Translations under genes and position numbers: made by a program
The notes under the pieces: generated by a model
Told to the model about the DNA's origin: nothing
Database searches by the model: none
What the model saw: the letters and a program-made list of their open reading frames with translations, nothing else
Shown here: positions 23,989 through 32,801 of the stretch, piece after piece
How positions within the stretch are numbered: the stretch's first letter is position 1
Layout: each line of letters opens with the position of its first letter
Assembly: GCF_000718515.1 (NCBI RefSeq)
Contig: NZ_JNZS01000006.1
Coordinates: forward strand, 62,001 to 126,000
From: Micromonospora parva
Lineage (GTDB): Bacteria; Actinomycetota; Actinomycetes; Mycobacteriales; Micromonosporaceae
DNA: 64,000 nt
Direction: 5' to 3'

Positions 23989-26064
23989 TCACCGGAGGTG
24001 GTGCTGGGGGGAAGCGAGGATCGCCCGCGCGACGGCGGTGATGGCCCCGTTGAACGTGGCGTCGACCTTGGCGGTCGCCGCCACACCGGCCACGCCGAGG
24101 ATGAGGTTCTTCTCCCGCGTGCTGAACTTCTGGCCCACCAGCCGCAGGGAGAGCGCGTCCACGTACGCCCCGGCCGTCGCCGGCGGCTTGGCGACCAGCT
24201 TCTCCGGCGCGGTGTACGTGAACGTGGTGCGGTAGCCGGCGAGGATCTCGCCCGCCTCGTTCCAGCCGTTGACCATGGTGCCGGCCGAGGTCCAGGCGAC
24301 GTAGACGTCCGGGTAGCCGTCCGGAGTGGGCTGGCCCATCGGGTAGTGGCCCAACTCGCGCAGCTTGTCGTTGATCTGGCGCAGCCCCCGGGCGTACGCG
24401 GTGCGCTTGCTGTCGCCGTTGTTGTGCTTCGGCGACGCCTCGGGCGAGACGCCCAGGGTGCGGTACGTGGCCACCAGGTACTCCATCGGCCGGCGCACCT
24501 TCTGGCCCACACCGGCCCAGAACTCCGAGGAGCAGAAGAGCGTCATCAGGACCGGCTTGATCATGCCCTTGTTGGTGGTGTACGTCTTGGCCAGCCGGTC
24601 CACCAGGGACTTGGGCGGGGTGTCCGAGACGAACCGGGTGGCCAGGCTCTGCGCCACGTACTTCGCCGTCGACGGGTGCGTCGCGATGTAGGTGATGTAC
24701 GCGTCGATGGCCGCTTCGGCCTTCTTCGGGTCGGCCGAGTTGTTCGCGTGGGTGAACCCGAGGATCTTCACCTTGCCGACGTAGTGCTGCTCGGGGCGGA
24801 AGACGTACTTGCCGTCCTGGACCCCACGGCCGGTCTGGAGCATGGCGGCCTGCCGGACGTCCGGCTCCTTGTAGCCGCCGTCGACGCCGACCGAGTAGAG
24901 CTCGAGGTTCTCCCGGGCGAGGTTCTCGTTGATGGCGTCCTTGCGGGAGTCCTTCTGGTTCAGGTAGATCAGCAGCGCGGGGTGCTTGTTCGCGGCGACC
25001 AGCATCTCCGGGTAGCTGCCCAGGGCGTGCTTGCGGATGACGTCCTGGTCGAACGAGGAGCGGTACACCTCGCCGCCGTCGAAGTCCGCGGCGACGTGCA
25101 GGAAGTCGTTCCAGAAGTCGACCATCACCTCGAACAGTTGGCGCTTGGACCAGATCTGCCGGGCGATGGTGGCGTCGACCATCTCCTGCTCCGGCTGGGC
25201 ACCCTGCTCGTTGAGCTTGTCCCGCTGGTCACGCAGCTGCTGCGTGGAGAGCTTCTGGGTCGGCAGCTCGGCGAGCTTCAGCTCACCCTTGCTCGGCTCC
25301 AACTTGTCCGGGTCCAGCTGGGCCCGGATCCAGGCGTCCATGCCCTCGCGCTTGATGTCGGCGAGCAGCGCGGGCGTCACGCCGAAGGTGGCGCGCCGGG
25401 CCAGGTGCAGGATCGGGTCCTTGGCCAGGACCGTCTTCACCGTCACCTTCGTCGCCGCCGCGGCGGCGGCCGGGCCGGAGTAGGTGCGCCCACCGGCCGG
25501 CGCGTTCTTCTTCAGCGCCTCACCGGCGCGCGAGCCCATGTAGCTCTCGTTCTGCTCGGTGTAGGTACGCACCGTGCTGGGCTGCTGGCCGCTGGGCCGT
25601 GCCGCGGTGCCGTCGGTGACCGTGCTGCCGGTCGCGTCGCCGGCCACCGCCTCGTCGCCGAAGAGGCCCCGCAACTGCGGGGTCATGGCGAGCGCCGCGC
25701 CACCGGCGACGACGGCGGCGGTGCCGCCGAGGGCCACCATCGCCTTGCGTCGGCCGACCTTGCGACCCGGATCGTCGTCGTCGTCGAGGGTGGGCAGTCC
25801 GGTGCCGGCCGGGCGGGCCGGAGCCGGGCGGCCGAGGCCCTCCGGCCCGATCCACTGCGGACCGCGCGGGGCGGGGGCCGGTTGCCCGGCGTACTGCTCA
25901 CGCGGGTCGACCGGCGCGGCGTAGCCGCCCTGCTGGTGGGGCGAATCGTAGCCGTAGGGCGCGTGCGGGTGGGGGTCGCCGTAGCCGTCAGCGTTGTGGT
26001 GCTGGCGTCCGTCCCAACCGCGGTCGTCCCGCGGTCGACGTGGTGGCACATTCTGGTCGGCCAT
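23989..26064 (-). CDS. DUF1800 family protein, membrane anchored
   Basis: A 691-residue DUF1800 protein, first gene of the operon. It opens with ~100 residues of disordered Pro/Gly/His/Asp-rich cytosolic sequence, then GRRKAMVALGG and a hydrophobic helix (107-127) that looks like an uncleaved Tat signal or anchor. The DUF1800 core starts near 220 (HLARRATFGVTPALLADI) and includes FWNDFLHVAADFDG, LGSYPEMLVAANKHPALLIYLN and NENLARENLELYSVGVDGGYKEPDVRQAA. Function of the family is unknown; it is nearly always next to DUF1501. ATG 26064 has only a weak ribosome site. The long N-terminal extension is unusual for the family. Confidence 0.9.
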   Translation of the reverse strand: MADQNVPPRRPRDDRGWDGRQHHNADGYGDPHPHAPYGYDSPHQQGGYAAPVDPREQYAGQPAPAPRGPQWIGPEGLGRPAPARPAGTGLPTLDDDDDPGRKVGRRKAMVALGGTAAVVAGGAALAMTPQLRGLFGDEAVAGDATGSTVTDGTAARPSGQQPSTVRTYTEQNESYMGSRAGEALKKNAPAGGRTYSGPAAAAAATKVTVKTVLAKDPILHLARRATFGVTPALLADIKREGMDAWIRAQLDPDKLEPSKGELKLAELPTQKLSTQQLRDQRDKLNEQGAQPEQEMVDATIARQIWSKRQLFEVMVDFWNDFLHVAADFDGGEVYRSSFDQDVIRKHALGSYPEMLVAANKHPALLIYLNQKDSRKDAINENLARENLELYSVGVDGGYKEPDVRQAAMLQTGRGVQDGKYVFRPEQHYVGKVKILGFTHANNSADPKKAEAAIDAYITYIATHPSTAKYVAQSLATRFVSDTPPKSLVDRLAKTYTTNKGMIKPVLMTLFCSSEFWAGVGQKVRRPMEYLVATYRTLGVSPEASPKHNNGDSKRTAYARGLRQINDKLRELGHYPMGQPTPDGYPDVYVAWTSAGTMVNGWNEAGEILAGYRTTFTYTAPEKLVAKPPATAGAYVDALSLRLVGQKFSTREKNLILGVAGVAATAKVDATFNGAITAVARAILASPQHHLR

Positions 26065-26494
26065 GTACCAATCCCGATTTCTGATGAGCGCCGGAAGCTG
26101 CTACCGGGCAGGTGCGGCAGTGCGGCGACTGTTGCCTGAGGGAGTTGCTACGGCAAAGTAACCAAGGCCCCAGGGCCCTTCAAGGTGGCCGGAACACACC
26201 CGTGAGGGCACTTAAGACAGCGTTCAGTGCTGCCTTCGCGGCGGGCGGTGGGCGGTGGCCGACCGCAGACTCTCCCAGCAGGGCGTACGCGCGTCAGCCG
26301 AGTACGGATCGGACCACTTGCCCGTAGCCGACACTTTCGGCGCCGTTCACCACCAAAGGCAAACTTAAGGTCCGGGTAAGCCGGACATGAGGGGCGCTCG
26401 CGTGGAGGAAAAGTAGCAGCAACGGGCGAGCGTGAGCCGCCACCGCAGCGGGTATGCCGCCGAACCGCTGAACGCGTGAGGGGAAGGCAGCGCC
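26065..26494. other. 430-base intergenic region with divergent promoters
   Basis: This gap drives the DUF1800 operon leftwards and DUF3040 rightwards. It contains an inverted repeat GCACT/AGTGC (26208-26212, 26226-26230) around a CTTAAG, a second CTTAAG near 26363, and a TCCGG-GTAAG-CCGGA hairpin around 26371-26385. No convincing open frame or RNA gene was recognised; the 71-codon frame at 26112 has no ribosome site or codon bias. Confidence 0.5.
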
Positions 26495-26752
26495 ATGCTC
26501 AGCAAAGAGGATCAGCGCAGATTCGACCAGATCACCCGTCAGCTCCGGGAAAGTGACCCGGCCTTCTTCAAGAAGCTGGACCACCGGGTTCGGGCCCGCA
26601 GGGGCCGCTACCTGATGTTGTTGACCATCGTGCTGTGGGCGTCACTGCCGGCGATAGCCGTATTCGCCGGTCGGCTCACCGGCGCGATCTGCGCGGTGGT
26701 GCTGGTGGCCAACGCCGCGATCATGTGGCGGTTCCGCCGCCGCTGGACATGA
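26495..26752 (+). CDS. DUF3040 small membrane protein
   Basis: An 85-residue actinobacterial DUF3040 protein. The N-terminal half is a charged amphipathic helix (LSKEDQRRFDQITRQLRESDPAFFKKLDHR) and the C-terminal half two short membrane helices (LMLLTIVLWASLPAIAVFAG and GAICAVVLVANAAIMW) ending in a basic tail. ATG 26495 has GAGGGGAAGG upstream. It stands alone, divergent from the DUF1800 operon and convergent with the SWIM gene. Role unknown. Confidence 0.85.
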   Translation: MLSKEDQRRFDQITRQLRESDPAFFKKLDHRVRARRGRYLMLLTIVLWASLPAIAVFAGRLTGAICAVVLVANAAIMWRFRRRWT

Positions 26753-26777
26753 CTGCTCCACCGCTCGACGGGACGGC

Positions 26778-27680
26778 TCACCGGTCGGCCGGGCCGAACG
26801 CCCGGTACGCGCGACGCAACCGTTCGAGCGTTCCCGGCCCACCGATGGTCGCGGCCGGCGCTCCGAGCTGGCGCAGCAGCAGGTCGGTGCCGGTCACCAG
26901 TCGGGGCGGCCGGTCCGGCAGCGGCACCGGCGCCGACCAGAACCGGTCCGCCGCCTCGGCCAACGGCGTCGCCGACAGCCCGGCGAGCGCACGGGCGGCA
27001 CCGACCGGCGTCAGGACGTCCACCGCCGACCCGGCACCGTCCGGTTCGGACGGTTCGTCGACCGGCGGGGGCGGTGGGGTGACACCGGTGGCCGCCGCCC
27101 GGCGGGCGCGGAGTTCGTCGAGCAACTCCGCGCGGGACCGACCGCGCCAGTGCAACAGCTCGAACGGGTCCGCGTCGAACGCCTCGGCCAGCAGGTAGAA
27201 CGTCGCCGCGAGGTGCTTGCAGGGCACCGCGAAGTCGGGGCAGTTGCAGCGCTGGGTCAGCTCGTCGACGGCCGCCGGGAACAGCGGCGCGCCGGCGGCG
27301 GCGAACAGCTCCTCCAACTCGTCGGGGAGGTCCCCGGCGAGCAGCCGGGCGCTGAAGAACGCCTGCCCGGCCAGCTCGTCCTCGATTCGGGACCAGAGCG
27401 CGGCCGGGAACGGCCGCACCCCGATCGACACCTGGTACGGCTGCGGCCGGGAGCCCTGCACCACCGCGCTGACCCGCCCGGGTGTGATGTCGAGTGTGAG
27501 CACCTGACCGGCCCGCGCGTACGACCGGCCCCGGGTCAACCGGGTGCCGAGCGCGAACGACTCCAGCACCTCCAGGAAACGCCGCGACCACCAGGACCGG
27601 CCGATGGCGCCCCGGGCGCTGCGGGCCCGCAGACCCCCGTCGACCCGGCGGGGACGCCCGTAGTCGGCGAAGTCGCTCAC
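26778..27680 (-). CDS. SWIM zinc-finger protein
   Basis: A 300-residue protein with a SWIM zinc finger: C145-x-C147, C154-x-H156 (RCNCPDFAVPCKHLAA). SWIM fingers bind DNA or proteins. The rest matches actinobacterial proteins that occur immediately downstream of the SNF2 helicase encoded here, so the two probably act together in DNA repair or remodelling (inference). The start GTG 27680 directly follows a hairpin (27681-27709), and its only ribosome-binding sequence, GCGGAG, lies inside that hairpin, which could limit translation. Between residues ~205 and 225 there is a Pro-rich linker. Confidence 0.88.
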   Translation of the reverse strand: MSDFADYGRPRRVDGGLRARSARGAIGRSWWSRRFLEVLESFALGTRLTRGRSYARAGQVLTLDITPGRVSAVVQGSRPQPYQVSIGVRPFPAALWSRIEDELAGQAFFSARLLAGDLPDELEELFAAAGAPLFPAAVDELTQRCNCPDFAVPCKHLAATFYLLAEAFDADPFELLHWRGRSRAELLDELRARRAAATGVTPPPPPVDEPSEPDGAGSAVDVLTPVGAARALAGLSATPLAEAADRFWSAPVPLPDRPPRLVTGTDLLLRQLGAPAATIGGPGTLERLRRAYRAFGPADR

Positions 27681-27756
27681 GTCGGCACTCCGCTGCGCTC
27701 CGTGCCGACGCGAGGCACAAATTGGCTGTGCCTGACGGTTCGCTCGCTCCGCTCGC
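27681..27756. repeat. Hairpin-rich spacer between SNF2 and SWIM genes
   Basis: Two perfect inverted repeats occur: GTCGGCAC/GTGCCGAC (27681-27688, 27702-27709) and AGGCACA/TGTGCCT (27713-27719, 27727-27733). They are followed by the repetitive CGCTCGCTCCGCTCGCTCAC. Translated on the minus strand the last part gives a SERSER run that I recall from many actinobacterial intergenic repeats. It could attenuate expression of the SWIM gene. Confidence 0.65.
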
Positions 27757-30700
27757 TCACTCCACCACCGCCCCGGCCTCCAGGGCGAACAGGTCCCGCA
27801 ACTGGCCGGTGGACAGCTCGGTGATCCACTGCTCGCCGGTGCCGACGACCCGCTCGGCGAGGCTGCGCTTGTCGGCGATCAGCGCGGCCACCTTCTCCTC
27901 GACAGTGCCGGCGCAGACGAACTTGCGGACCTGCACCCGTCGGCGCTGCCCGATGCGGAACGCCCGGTCGGTGGCCTGGTCCTCGACCGCCGGGTTCCAC
28001 CACCTGTCCACATGCACCACGTGGTTCGCGGCGGTCAGCGTCAGCCCGGTGCCGCCGGCCTTGAGGGACAGGACGAACAGCGGCGGACCCTCCGCCGACT
28101 GGAAGCGCTGCACCAGGGTGTCCCGCTCGGCCTTGCCGACGCCACCGTGCAGGAACAGCACCTCCCGGCCGAAGCGCGCCGACAGGTGACCGCGCAACAT
28201 CGCGCCGAACTCGGCGTACTGGGTGAACAGCAGCGCCCGCTCCCCCGCCGCCAGCACCTCCTCCAGGATCTCGGTGAGCCGGGCCAGCTTGCCGGAACGG
28301 CCCTCCAACGGCGAGCCGTCGCGCAGCAGTTGGGCGGGGTGGTTGCAGACCTGCTTGAGCCGGGTCATGGTGGCCAGCACCAGACCGCGTCGCTCGATGC
28401 CGTCGCTGGTCTCGATCCGGGCGAGCATGTCGTCGACCACCACCCGGTACAGCGCGGCCTGCTCGGCGGTGAGGTTGCAGAGCACCTCCATCTCCAGCTT
28501 CTCCGGCAGGTCGGAGATGATCGACGAGTCGGTCTTGAGCCGGCGCAGCACGAACGGCCCGGTGATCCGACGCAGGCGCTCGGCGGCCTCGGCGTCGCCG
28601 TGCCGCTCGATCGGCTCGGCGAACCGCTTGCGGAACGTCGCGGCCGGCCCGAGCAGGCCCGGGTTGGCGAACTGCATGATCGACCAGAGGTCGGCGAGGC
28701 GGTTCTCCACCGGCGTACCGGTGACCGCCACCCGCTGCCGGGCGGGCAGCGCCCGGACCGCCTCGGCCTGCCGCGTCGACGCGTTCTTGATCGCCTGCGC
28801 CTCGTCCACCACCACCCGGTGCCAGTCGATGCCGGCCAGGTCGGCGGCGTCGCGGGCGGCCACCGAGTAGGTGGTGAGGACCAGGTCCGCGCCGTGCGCG
28901 GCCGCGGTGAACTCCGCCCCCCGCGCCCGCTCGGCACCATGGTGTACGTGCACCCGCAGCCCCGGGGTGAACCGCGCGGCCTCCCGCTGCCAGTTGCCGA
29001 CCAGCGACATCGGACAGACCAGCAGCGTCGGCCCGGCCTCCGGTGGGTCCCCGGCGAGCAGCGCGAGCAGTTGCACAGTCTTGCCCAGCCCCATGTCGTC
29101 GGCGAGCACACCGCCCAGGCCGAGGGAGCGCAGGAAGGCCAGCCAGGCCAGTCCACGCTGCTGGTACGGCCGCAGCGTCCCCTCAAAGCCCGGGGGCGGG
29201 TCCAGCGGGGTGAGCCGCCGCTCGACCGCGCCGGCGAGCAGGTCGCCCAGCGCCCCGTCGGCGGTCACCTCCAGCACCGGCAGCGCGCCGGTGGCCTCGC
29301 CGTCGGCCAGCCCGAGGCGGAGCAGGTCGGCGACGGTCAGCTCGCCGGCGGAGCGGAGCAGGCGCAGACCGGCGGCGAGCCGCCCCGGGTCCAACTCCAC
29401 CCACCGGCCGCGCAGCCGGACCAGCGGGGTCTTCATCTCGGCCAGCACCGCCAACTCCTCGGCGGAGAGCGGCTGGTCGCCGAGGGCGATCTCCCAGCGG
29501 TAGTCGACCAGGGCGTCCAGACCGACGCCGGCGTCGACGCCACCGACCGTGCCCGGCGCGGTACGGCTGCGGGCCCGCAACCGGGCACCCAGGCGCGCCG
29601 ACGGACGCTGCCACCAGGACGGCAGCAGCACCCCGAAGCCGGCCGCGTGCAGCACCGGGGCGCCCGCGCTGAGGAACCGGTGGGCTCCCTCGACGTCGAG
29701 TTCCATCGCCTCCGGGGCGGCGGTCCGCAACGCGGCGTCCAGGTCCGGCCAGAGCCGGCTGGCCCGGCCCAACTCGGCGAGCAGGGTCTCCTGCGGGCTG
29801 GCCGTCCGGCCCGCCAGGCCACCGGGTGTCTGCGGCCCGCGCCAGACCTCCCCGGCGTCGACGTGCAGGCCAGGCTCGTCTGCGGCCTGCAACCCGAACT
29901 CCAGCCGCCACCGGCCGCCACCGGCCGACCCGACCGGCACCGGCGCGGAGTCGACCGCCGCCCGCGCGGAGTCGGCCAGTGCCGGCGCGGTGGCCAGGAA
30001 CGGTTCGGTGACCTCGTCGGGGGCCGGCTCGACCAGTCGGAAGCTGGCCCGCACCGGGCCCCCGGCGGCGTCGCGCTGCCAGGCGTCCAGTTCCGCGCCG
30101 AGCGTGGCCAGCCCGGCCGGGTCGATGGTGAAGTCCCGCTGCGGGCCGGCGAGCGCGGCCAACCAGGCCGGCGCCGGACCACCCGGGCGCAGCCCCCGGG
30201 CCAGCGTGGTGGTCGCCAGCGCGGCCCGCGCGGCGGCGTCGGTCAACGCGTCGAGCGCGTCCGCGACCAGCGCGGCGGCGGTCAGCTCACGGTCACCAGA
30301 ACCGGCGGTCGCTGCGGCGGCACTCTCGTCGGACCGCTGAGCAGCAGCGGCGGGGGTAGGCGTTGGCGAGCCGGTGGCAGTGGCCGGCAGGACGGTGGCG
30401 CGGGCGGCGGGTGGCAGGGCCAGCGCCAGCGATCGCGCCCAGGCGGCATCGGTGCCGGTCAGCAGCGGACGCCAGACCGCCTGCGCGGGCACCCGCGCGG
30501 CAGCCCCGGAAGACGCCACCGTTCCGCGAGCGCCGGAGGGCTGGTCACCCACCGTCGCACCGGGCGGCTGGTTGTCCGTCGTCGCACCAGCGCCGGGCAG
30601 TTGGTCGCTCGTCGTCATGCGTACACCGGGCAGGACCCGGCCACGGGTCACCAGGTCGGCGGCGAAGTCGGCCAGCTCGGCGAGGTGCCGCAGGGTGGCC

Positions 30701-31104
30701 CCGGCCACCGCCGGGATGTCGTCCAGGGTGTGCAGCAGCGACAGGGCGTCGTCCGGGGCGTACACCAGAATGGGCACCCGCCAATTGGCCAGGGTGAGCC
30801 GGCCGCGGGCCGCAGGTGCGACGGTGGTGCGGATCAGCTCGGGTGAGTCGGTCGGCGCGCCCGCCCGGGTGGGCAGGGTGAGCAGCGCGGTGTCCGGTCG
30901 GGTCGGCTCGGCGGCCTCGGCGAGGACGGCGGCCAGGTCGGTGTGCCCGGCGGCGAAGGGGTGCGGGCGGTCCCGGGCCGGGCGGCCCGCACGTGCAGCG
31001 GGAATCGGCGCCGCGCTGTCCTCGGCCCAGACGGCGAGGCCACCTGTCGAGCTGGCGCCGGTCGAGCTGGCGTCGGGCAACCACAGCCCGTGGATGACCA
31101 GCAC
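27757..31104 (-). CDS. SNF2-family DEAD/DEAH helicase
   Basis: A 1115-residue DNA translocase/helicase. The N-terminal ~450 residues are Ala-rich and poorly conserved; residues ~470-620 fit the bacterial SNF2-associated domain; the ATPase begins near 650 with LADDMGLGKTVQLL (Walker A, ~670), VVDEAQAIKN (motif II, ~768) and the C-terminal helicase lobe (LFTQYAEFGAML, HGGVGKAERD, DRAFRIGQRRRVQV). GTG 31104 is the start. It is followed after a 76-base hairpin spacer by a SWIM protein gene, a common actinobacterial pair. The likely role is remodelling or repair of DNA-protein complexes; no partner nuclease is adjacent. Confidence 0.93.
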   Translation of the reverse strand: MLVIHGLWLPDASSTGASSTGGLAVWAEDSAAPIPAARAGRPARDRPHPFAAGHTDLAAVLAEAAEPTRPDTALLTLPTRAGAPTDSPELIRTTVAPAARGRLTLANWRVPILVYAPDDALSLLHTLDDIPAVAGATLRHLAELADFAADLVTRGRVLPGVRMTTSDQLPGAGATTDNQPPGATVGDQPSGARGTVASSGAAARVPAQAVWRPLLTGTDAAWARSLALALPPAARATVLPATATGSPTPTPAAAAQRSDESAAAATAGSGDRELTAAALVADALDALTDAAARAALATTTLARGLRPGGPAPAWLAALAGPQRDFTIDPAGLATLGAELDAWQRDAAGGPVRASFRLVEPAPDEVTEPFLATAPALADSARAAVDSAPVPVGSAGGGRWRLEFGLQAADEPGLHVDAGEVWRGPQTPGGLAGRTASPQETLLAELGRASRLWPDLDAALRTAAPEAMELDVEGAHRFLSAGAPVLHAAGFGVLLPSWWQRPSARLGARLRARSRTAPGTVGGVDAGVGLDALVDYRWEIALGDQPLSAEELAVLAEMKTPLVRLRGRWVELDPGRLAAGLRLLRSAGELTVADLLRLGLADGEATGALPVLEVTADGALGDLLAGAVERRLTPLDPPPGFEGTLRPYQQRGLAWLAFLRSLGLGGVLADDMGLGKTVQLLALLAGDPPEAGPTLLVCPMSLVGNWQREAARFTPGLRVHVHHGAERARGAEFTAAAHGADLVLTTYSVAARDAADLAGIDWHRVVVDEAQAIKNASTRQAEAVRALPARQRVAVTGTPVENRLADLWSIMQFANPGLLGPAATFRKRFAEPIERHGDAEAAERLRRITGPFVLRRLKTDSSIISDLPEKLEMEVLCNLTAEQAALYRVVVDDMLARIETSDGIERRGLVLATMTRLKQVCNHPAQLLRDGSPLEGRSGKLARLTEILEEVLAAGERALLFTQYAEFGAMLRGHLSARFGREVLFLHGGVGKAERDTLVQRFQSAEGPPLFVLSLKAGGTGLTLTAANHVVHVDRWWNPAVEDQATDRAFRIGQRRRVQVRKFVCAGTVEEKVAALIADKRSLAERVVGTGEQWITELSTGQLRDLFALEAGAVVE

Positions 31105-31173
31105 CCGTTCCCCCTCGTCGTCGCCCGCGACCAGGATAGGTGGCCCAACCTGGCCGGACCGACACCCCCACCT

Positions 31174-31247
31174 GCGTGATCTTGCAGTTGGTGTTGGTGT
31201 TCTGCGAAGAAGGCGTCATTCTGTCGCGCAGAAAGTGCACGATCGCG
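31174..31247. repeat. Long intergenic palindrome R4
   Basis: Outer arms 31175-31186 and 31236-31247 (10 of 12 paired; CGTGATCTTGCA against TGCACGATCGCG) and inner arms TTCTGCG/CGCAGAA (31200-31206, 31227-31233). Unlike most of the family it lies between divergent genes (SNF2 and PfkB). It shares GATCTTGCAGTT..GTTGG.G.T with R3 at 19649-19722. Confidence 0.68.
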
Positions 31248-31275
31248 TGGCCTGGAGGCTCGCGCGGCAGCAGGC

Positions 31276-31281
31276 TAGCGT
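31276..31281 (+). promoter_or_regulatory. Leaderless-type -10 box of the PfkB gene
   Basis: TAGCGT ends seven bases before the GTG start of the sugar kinase gene, the spacing expected when transcription begins at the first base of the start codon. No ribosome-binding site is present. Confidence 0.55.
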
Positions 31282-31288
31282 CGGCGGC

Positions 31289-32161
31289 GTGGTCGATCTG
31301 CTGGTTCTTGGTGGGCTCGGGGTGGATGTGCGGGTCCGGGTGCCCGCGCTGCCGTTGCCGGCCGCCGACTCCCACACCGTCGAGCCGATCGAGTTGCGGA
31401 TCGGCAACACCGGTGCCGGGGTGGCGCTGGCCGCCCGGGCGCTCGGCCTGCGGGTGCTGGTGGTGGACACCCTCGGCGCGGACCCGGCCGGTGAGCTGGT
31501 CCGGGCGGCGCTGACCAGGGCCGGGATTCCGGCGGTGCTGGCCGAGAACCCGGACGGCACCCGCCGTTCGGTGAACCTCGTGGACCCGGGTGGGCGACGC
31601 ACGTCGCTGTACGACCCGCGCCCGTGGCGGGGCGGCCCGCCGTTCTCCGCCGCGGAGTTGGCCGCGCTGGTTCGTGACGCCCGGCACGTCCATCTCTCGA
31701 TCATGGATTGGGCGGTGCCGCTGCTGCCCGCCGTGCGGGCTGCCACTGCGGCAGGCGTGGCGCTCTCCACCGACCTGCACGACTGGGACGGCGAGAACAC
31801 CTACCATCGGCCGTTCGCCGACGTGGCCGACCTCGTTCTGGTGAGCGGGGTGCGGCTGGGCGACCGGGCCGCGTCGCTCGCCGGCACGCTGGCCCCCCGG
31901 ACAGTGCTGGTGACCAGGGGCGCGGACGGCGCCGAGTTGTTCCCGGGCGACGGCACGGTGACGCCGGTGCCACCCGCCACCGCACCCGCGCCGGTGGTTG
32001 ACACCAACGGGGCGGGCGACGCCTTCGCGGCCGGGCTGATCGCCGCCCGGTTGCGTGGCGAGCCGCTGGCGGACGCGGCCCGGTACGCGGCGCGGGTCGC
32101 CGCCGCGGCCTGCGCCCATGACGGGATGGAGTACCCGCCGGGCCTGCTGCCCAGCGGTTGA
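31289..32161 (+). CDS. PfkB family carbohydrate kinase
   Basis: A 290-residue ribokinase-fold kinase that phosphorylates a sugar or nucleoside with ATP. The N-terminal GGLGVDVRVRVPALP and GNTGAGVALAARALG fit the substrate lid and first PfkB signature, and VVDTNGAGDAFAAGLIAARL near residues 230-250 is the second PfkB signature with the catalytic Asp in GAGD. GTG 31289 is set by the preceding TAGCGT box; longer in-frame sequence upstream is antisense to SNF2. It converges with the DinB gene. The substrate cannot be told from sequence. Confidence 0.88.
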   Translation: MVDLLVLGGLGVDVRVRVPALPLPAADSHTVEPIELRIGNTGAGVALAARALGLRVLVVDTLGADPAGELVRAALTRAGIPAVLAENPDGTRRSVNLVDPGGRRTSLYDPRPWRGGPPFSAAELAALVRDARHVHLSIMDWAVPLLPAVRAATAAGVALSTDLHDWDGENTYHRPFADVADLVLVSGVRLGDRAASLAGTLAPRTVLVTRGADGAELFPGDGTVTPVPPATAPAPVVDTNGAGDAFAAGLIAARLRGEPLADAARYAARVAAAACAHDGMEYPPGLLPSG

Positions 32162-32200
32162 CGGCACGCCGCCGCGCCGACGGCGTACGGCGGGCAGGGC

Positions 32201-32719
32201 TCAGAACGCGCCGCACTCGCCGTCGGTCAGCTCGCGCAGGATGTCGGCGTGGCCCGCGTGCCGGGCCGTCTCCTCGATCAGGTGCACCAGAATCCACCGC
32301 ACCGACACCTCACCGAGCTGCGGATGCGGCACCACGTGGTCGAGGTCGACGCTCGCGACGACCGCCCGGGACCGCTCACAGGCCCGCTCGTACGCCTCGA
32401 CGAGCCCGGCGACGGTCTCCTGGTCGTCGAGCATGAAGCTGGCGACCGCGTCCTCCTCGGAGGTCAGGTAGACGTCGCCGGGCTCGGGGGCCAACAGGGT
32501 CGGGAACCAGTTGCGCTCGACGAGGGTGAGGTGCTTGACCAGCCCGACGAGCGTGGTCGCCGAGGGCACCAGCCGGCGGCGGGCGTCGGCGTCGGAGAGA
32601 CCGCGCAGTTTGCGCAGCAGCACGGCCCGGTGGAAGTCGAGGAACGAGGTCAGCACGGCGCGCTCGTCGCCGGTGCGGGCGAGCACCGGACCGAGCGTGG
32701 GATCGATCGTCTGCTCCAT
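32201..32719 (-). CDS. DinB family protein (DUF664)
   Basis: A 172-residue four-helix-bundle protein of the DinB/DUF664 type. Candidate metal-ligand His are in VKHLTLVERNWF (about residue 63) and EETARHAGHADILREL near the C-terminus. Members related to mycothiol- or bacillithiol-dependent transferases share this fold, so a thiol-transferase role in detoxification is possible but unproven. ATG 32719 is the natural start. It is divergent from a small unknown gene. Confidence 0.85.
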   Translation of the reverse strand: MEQTIDPTLGPVLARTGDERAVLTSFLDFHRAVLLRKLRGLSDADARRRLVPSATTLVGLVKHLTLVERNWFPTLLAPEPGDVYLTSEEDAVASFMLDDQETVAGLVEAYERACERSRAVVASVDLDHVVPHPQLGEVSVRWILVHLIEETARHAGHADILRELTDGECGAF

Positions 32720-32801
32720 TCGCCGACCCTAGCCACGGGCCGGTCACCCCGCTGCCCCGCTATCCGCTGCGAGCGGGCGCTGCGCCGGGCAGGATGGGCG
32801 C

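Noticed and set aside
26345..26370. GTTCACC-type sequence resembling one unit of an actinobacterial PHO box
   Set aside because: Only a single repeat unit is present and no second 11-base unit follows, so PhoP control of DUF3040 is not supported.
28012..30846. A 944-codon plus-strand frame opposite the SNF2 gene
   Set aside because: Antisense shadow of the helicase; no ribosome site and no recognisable domain.
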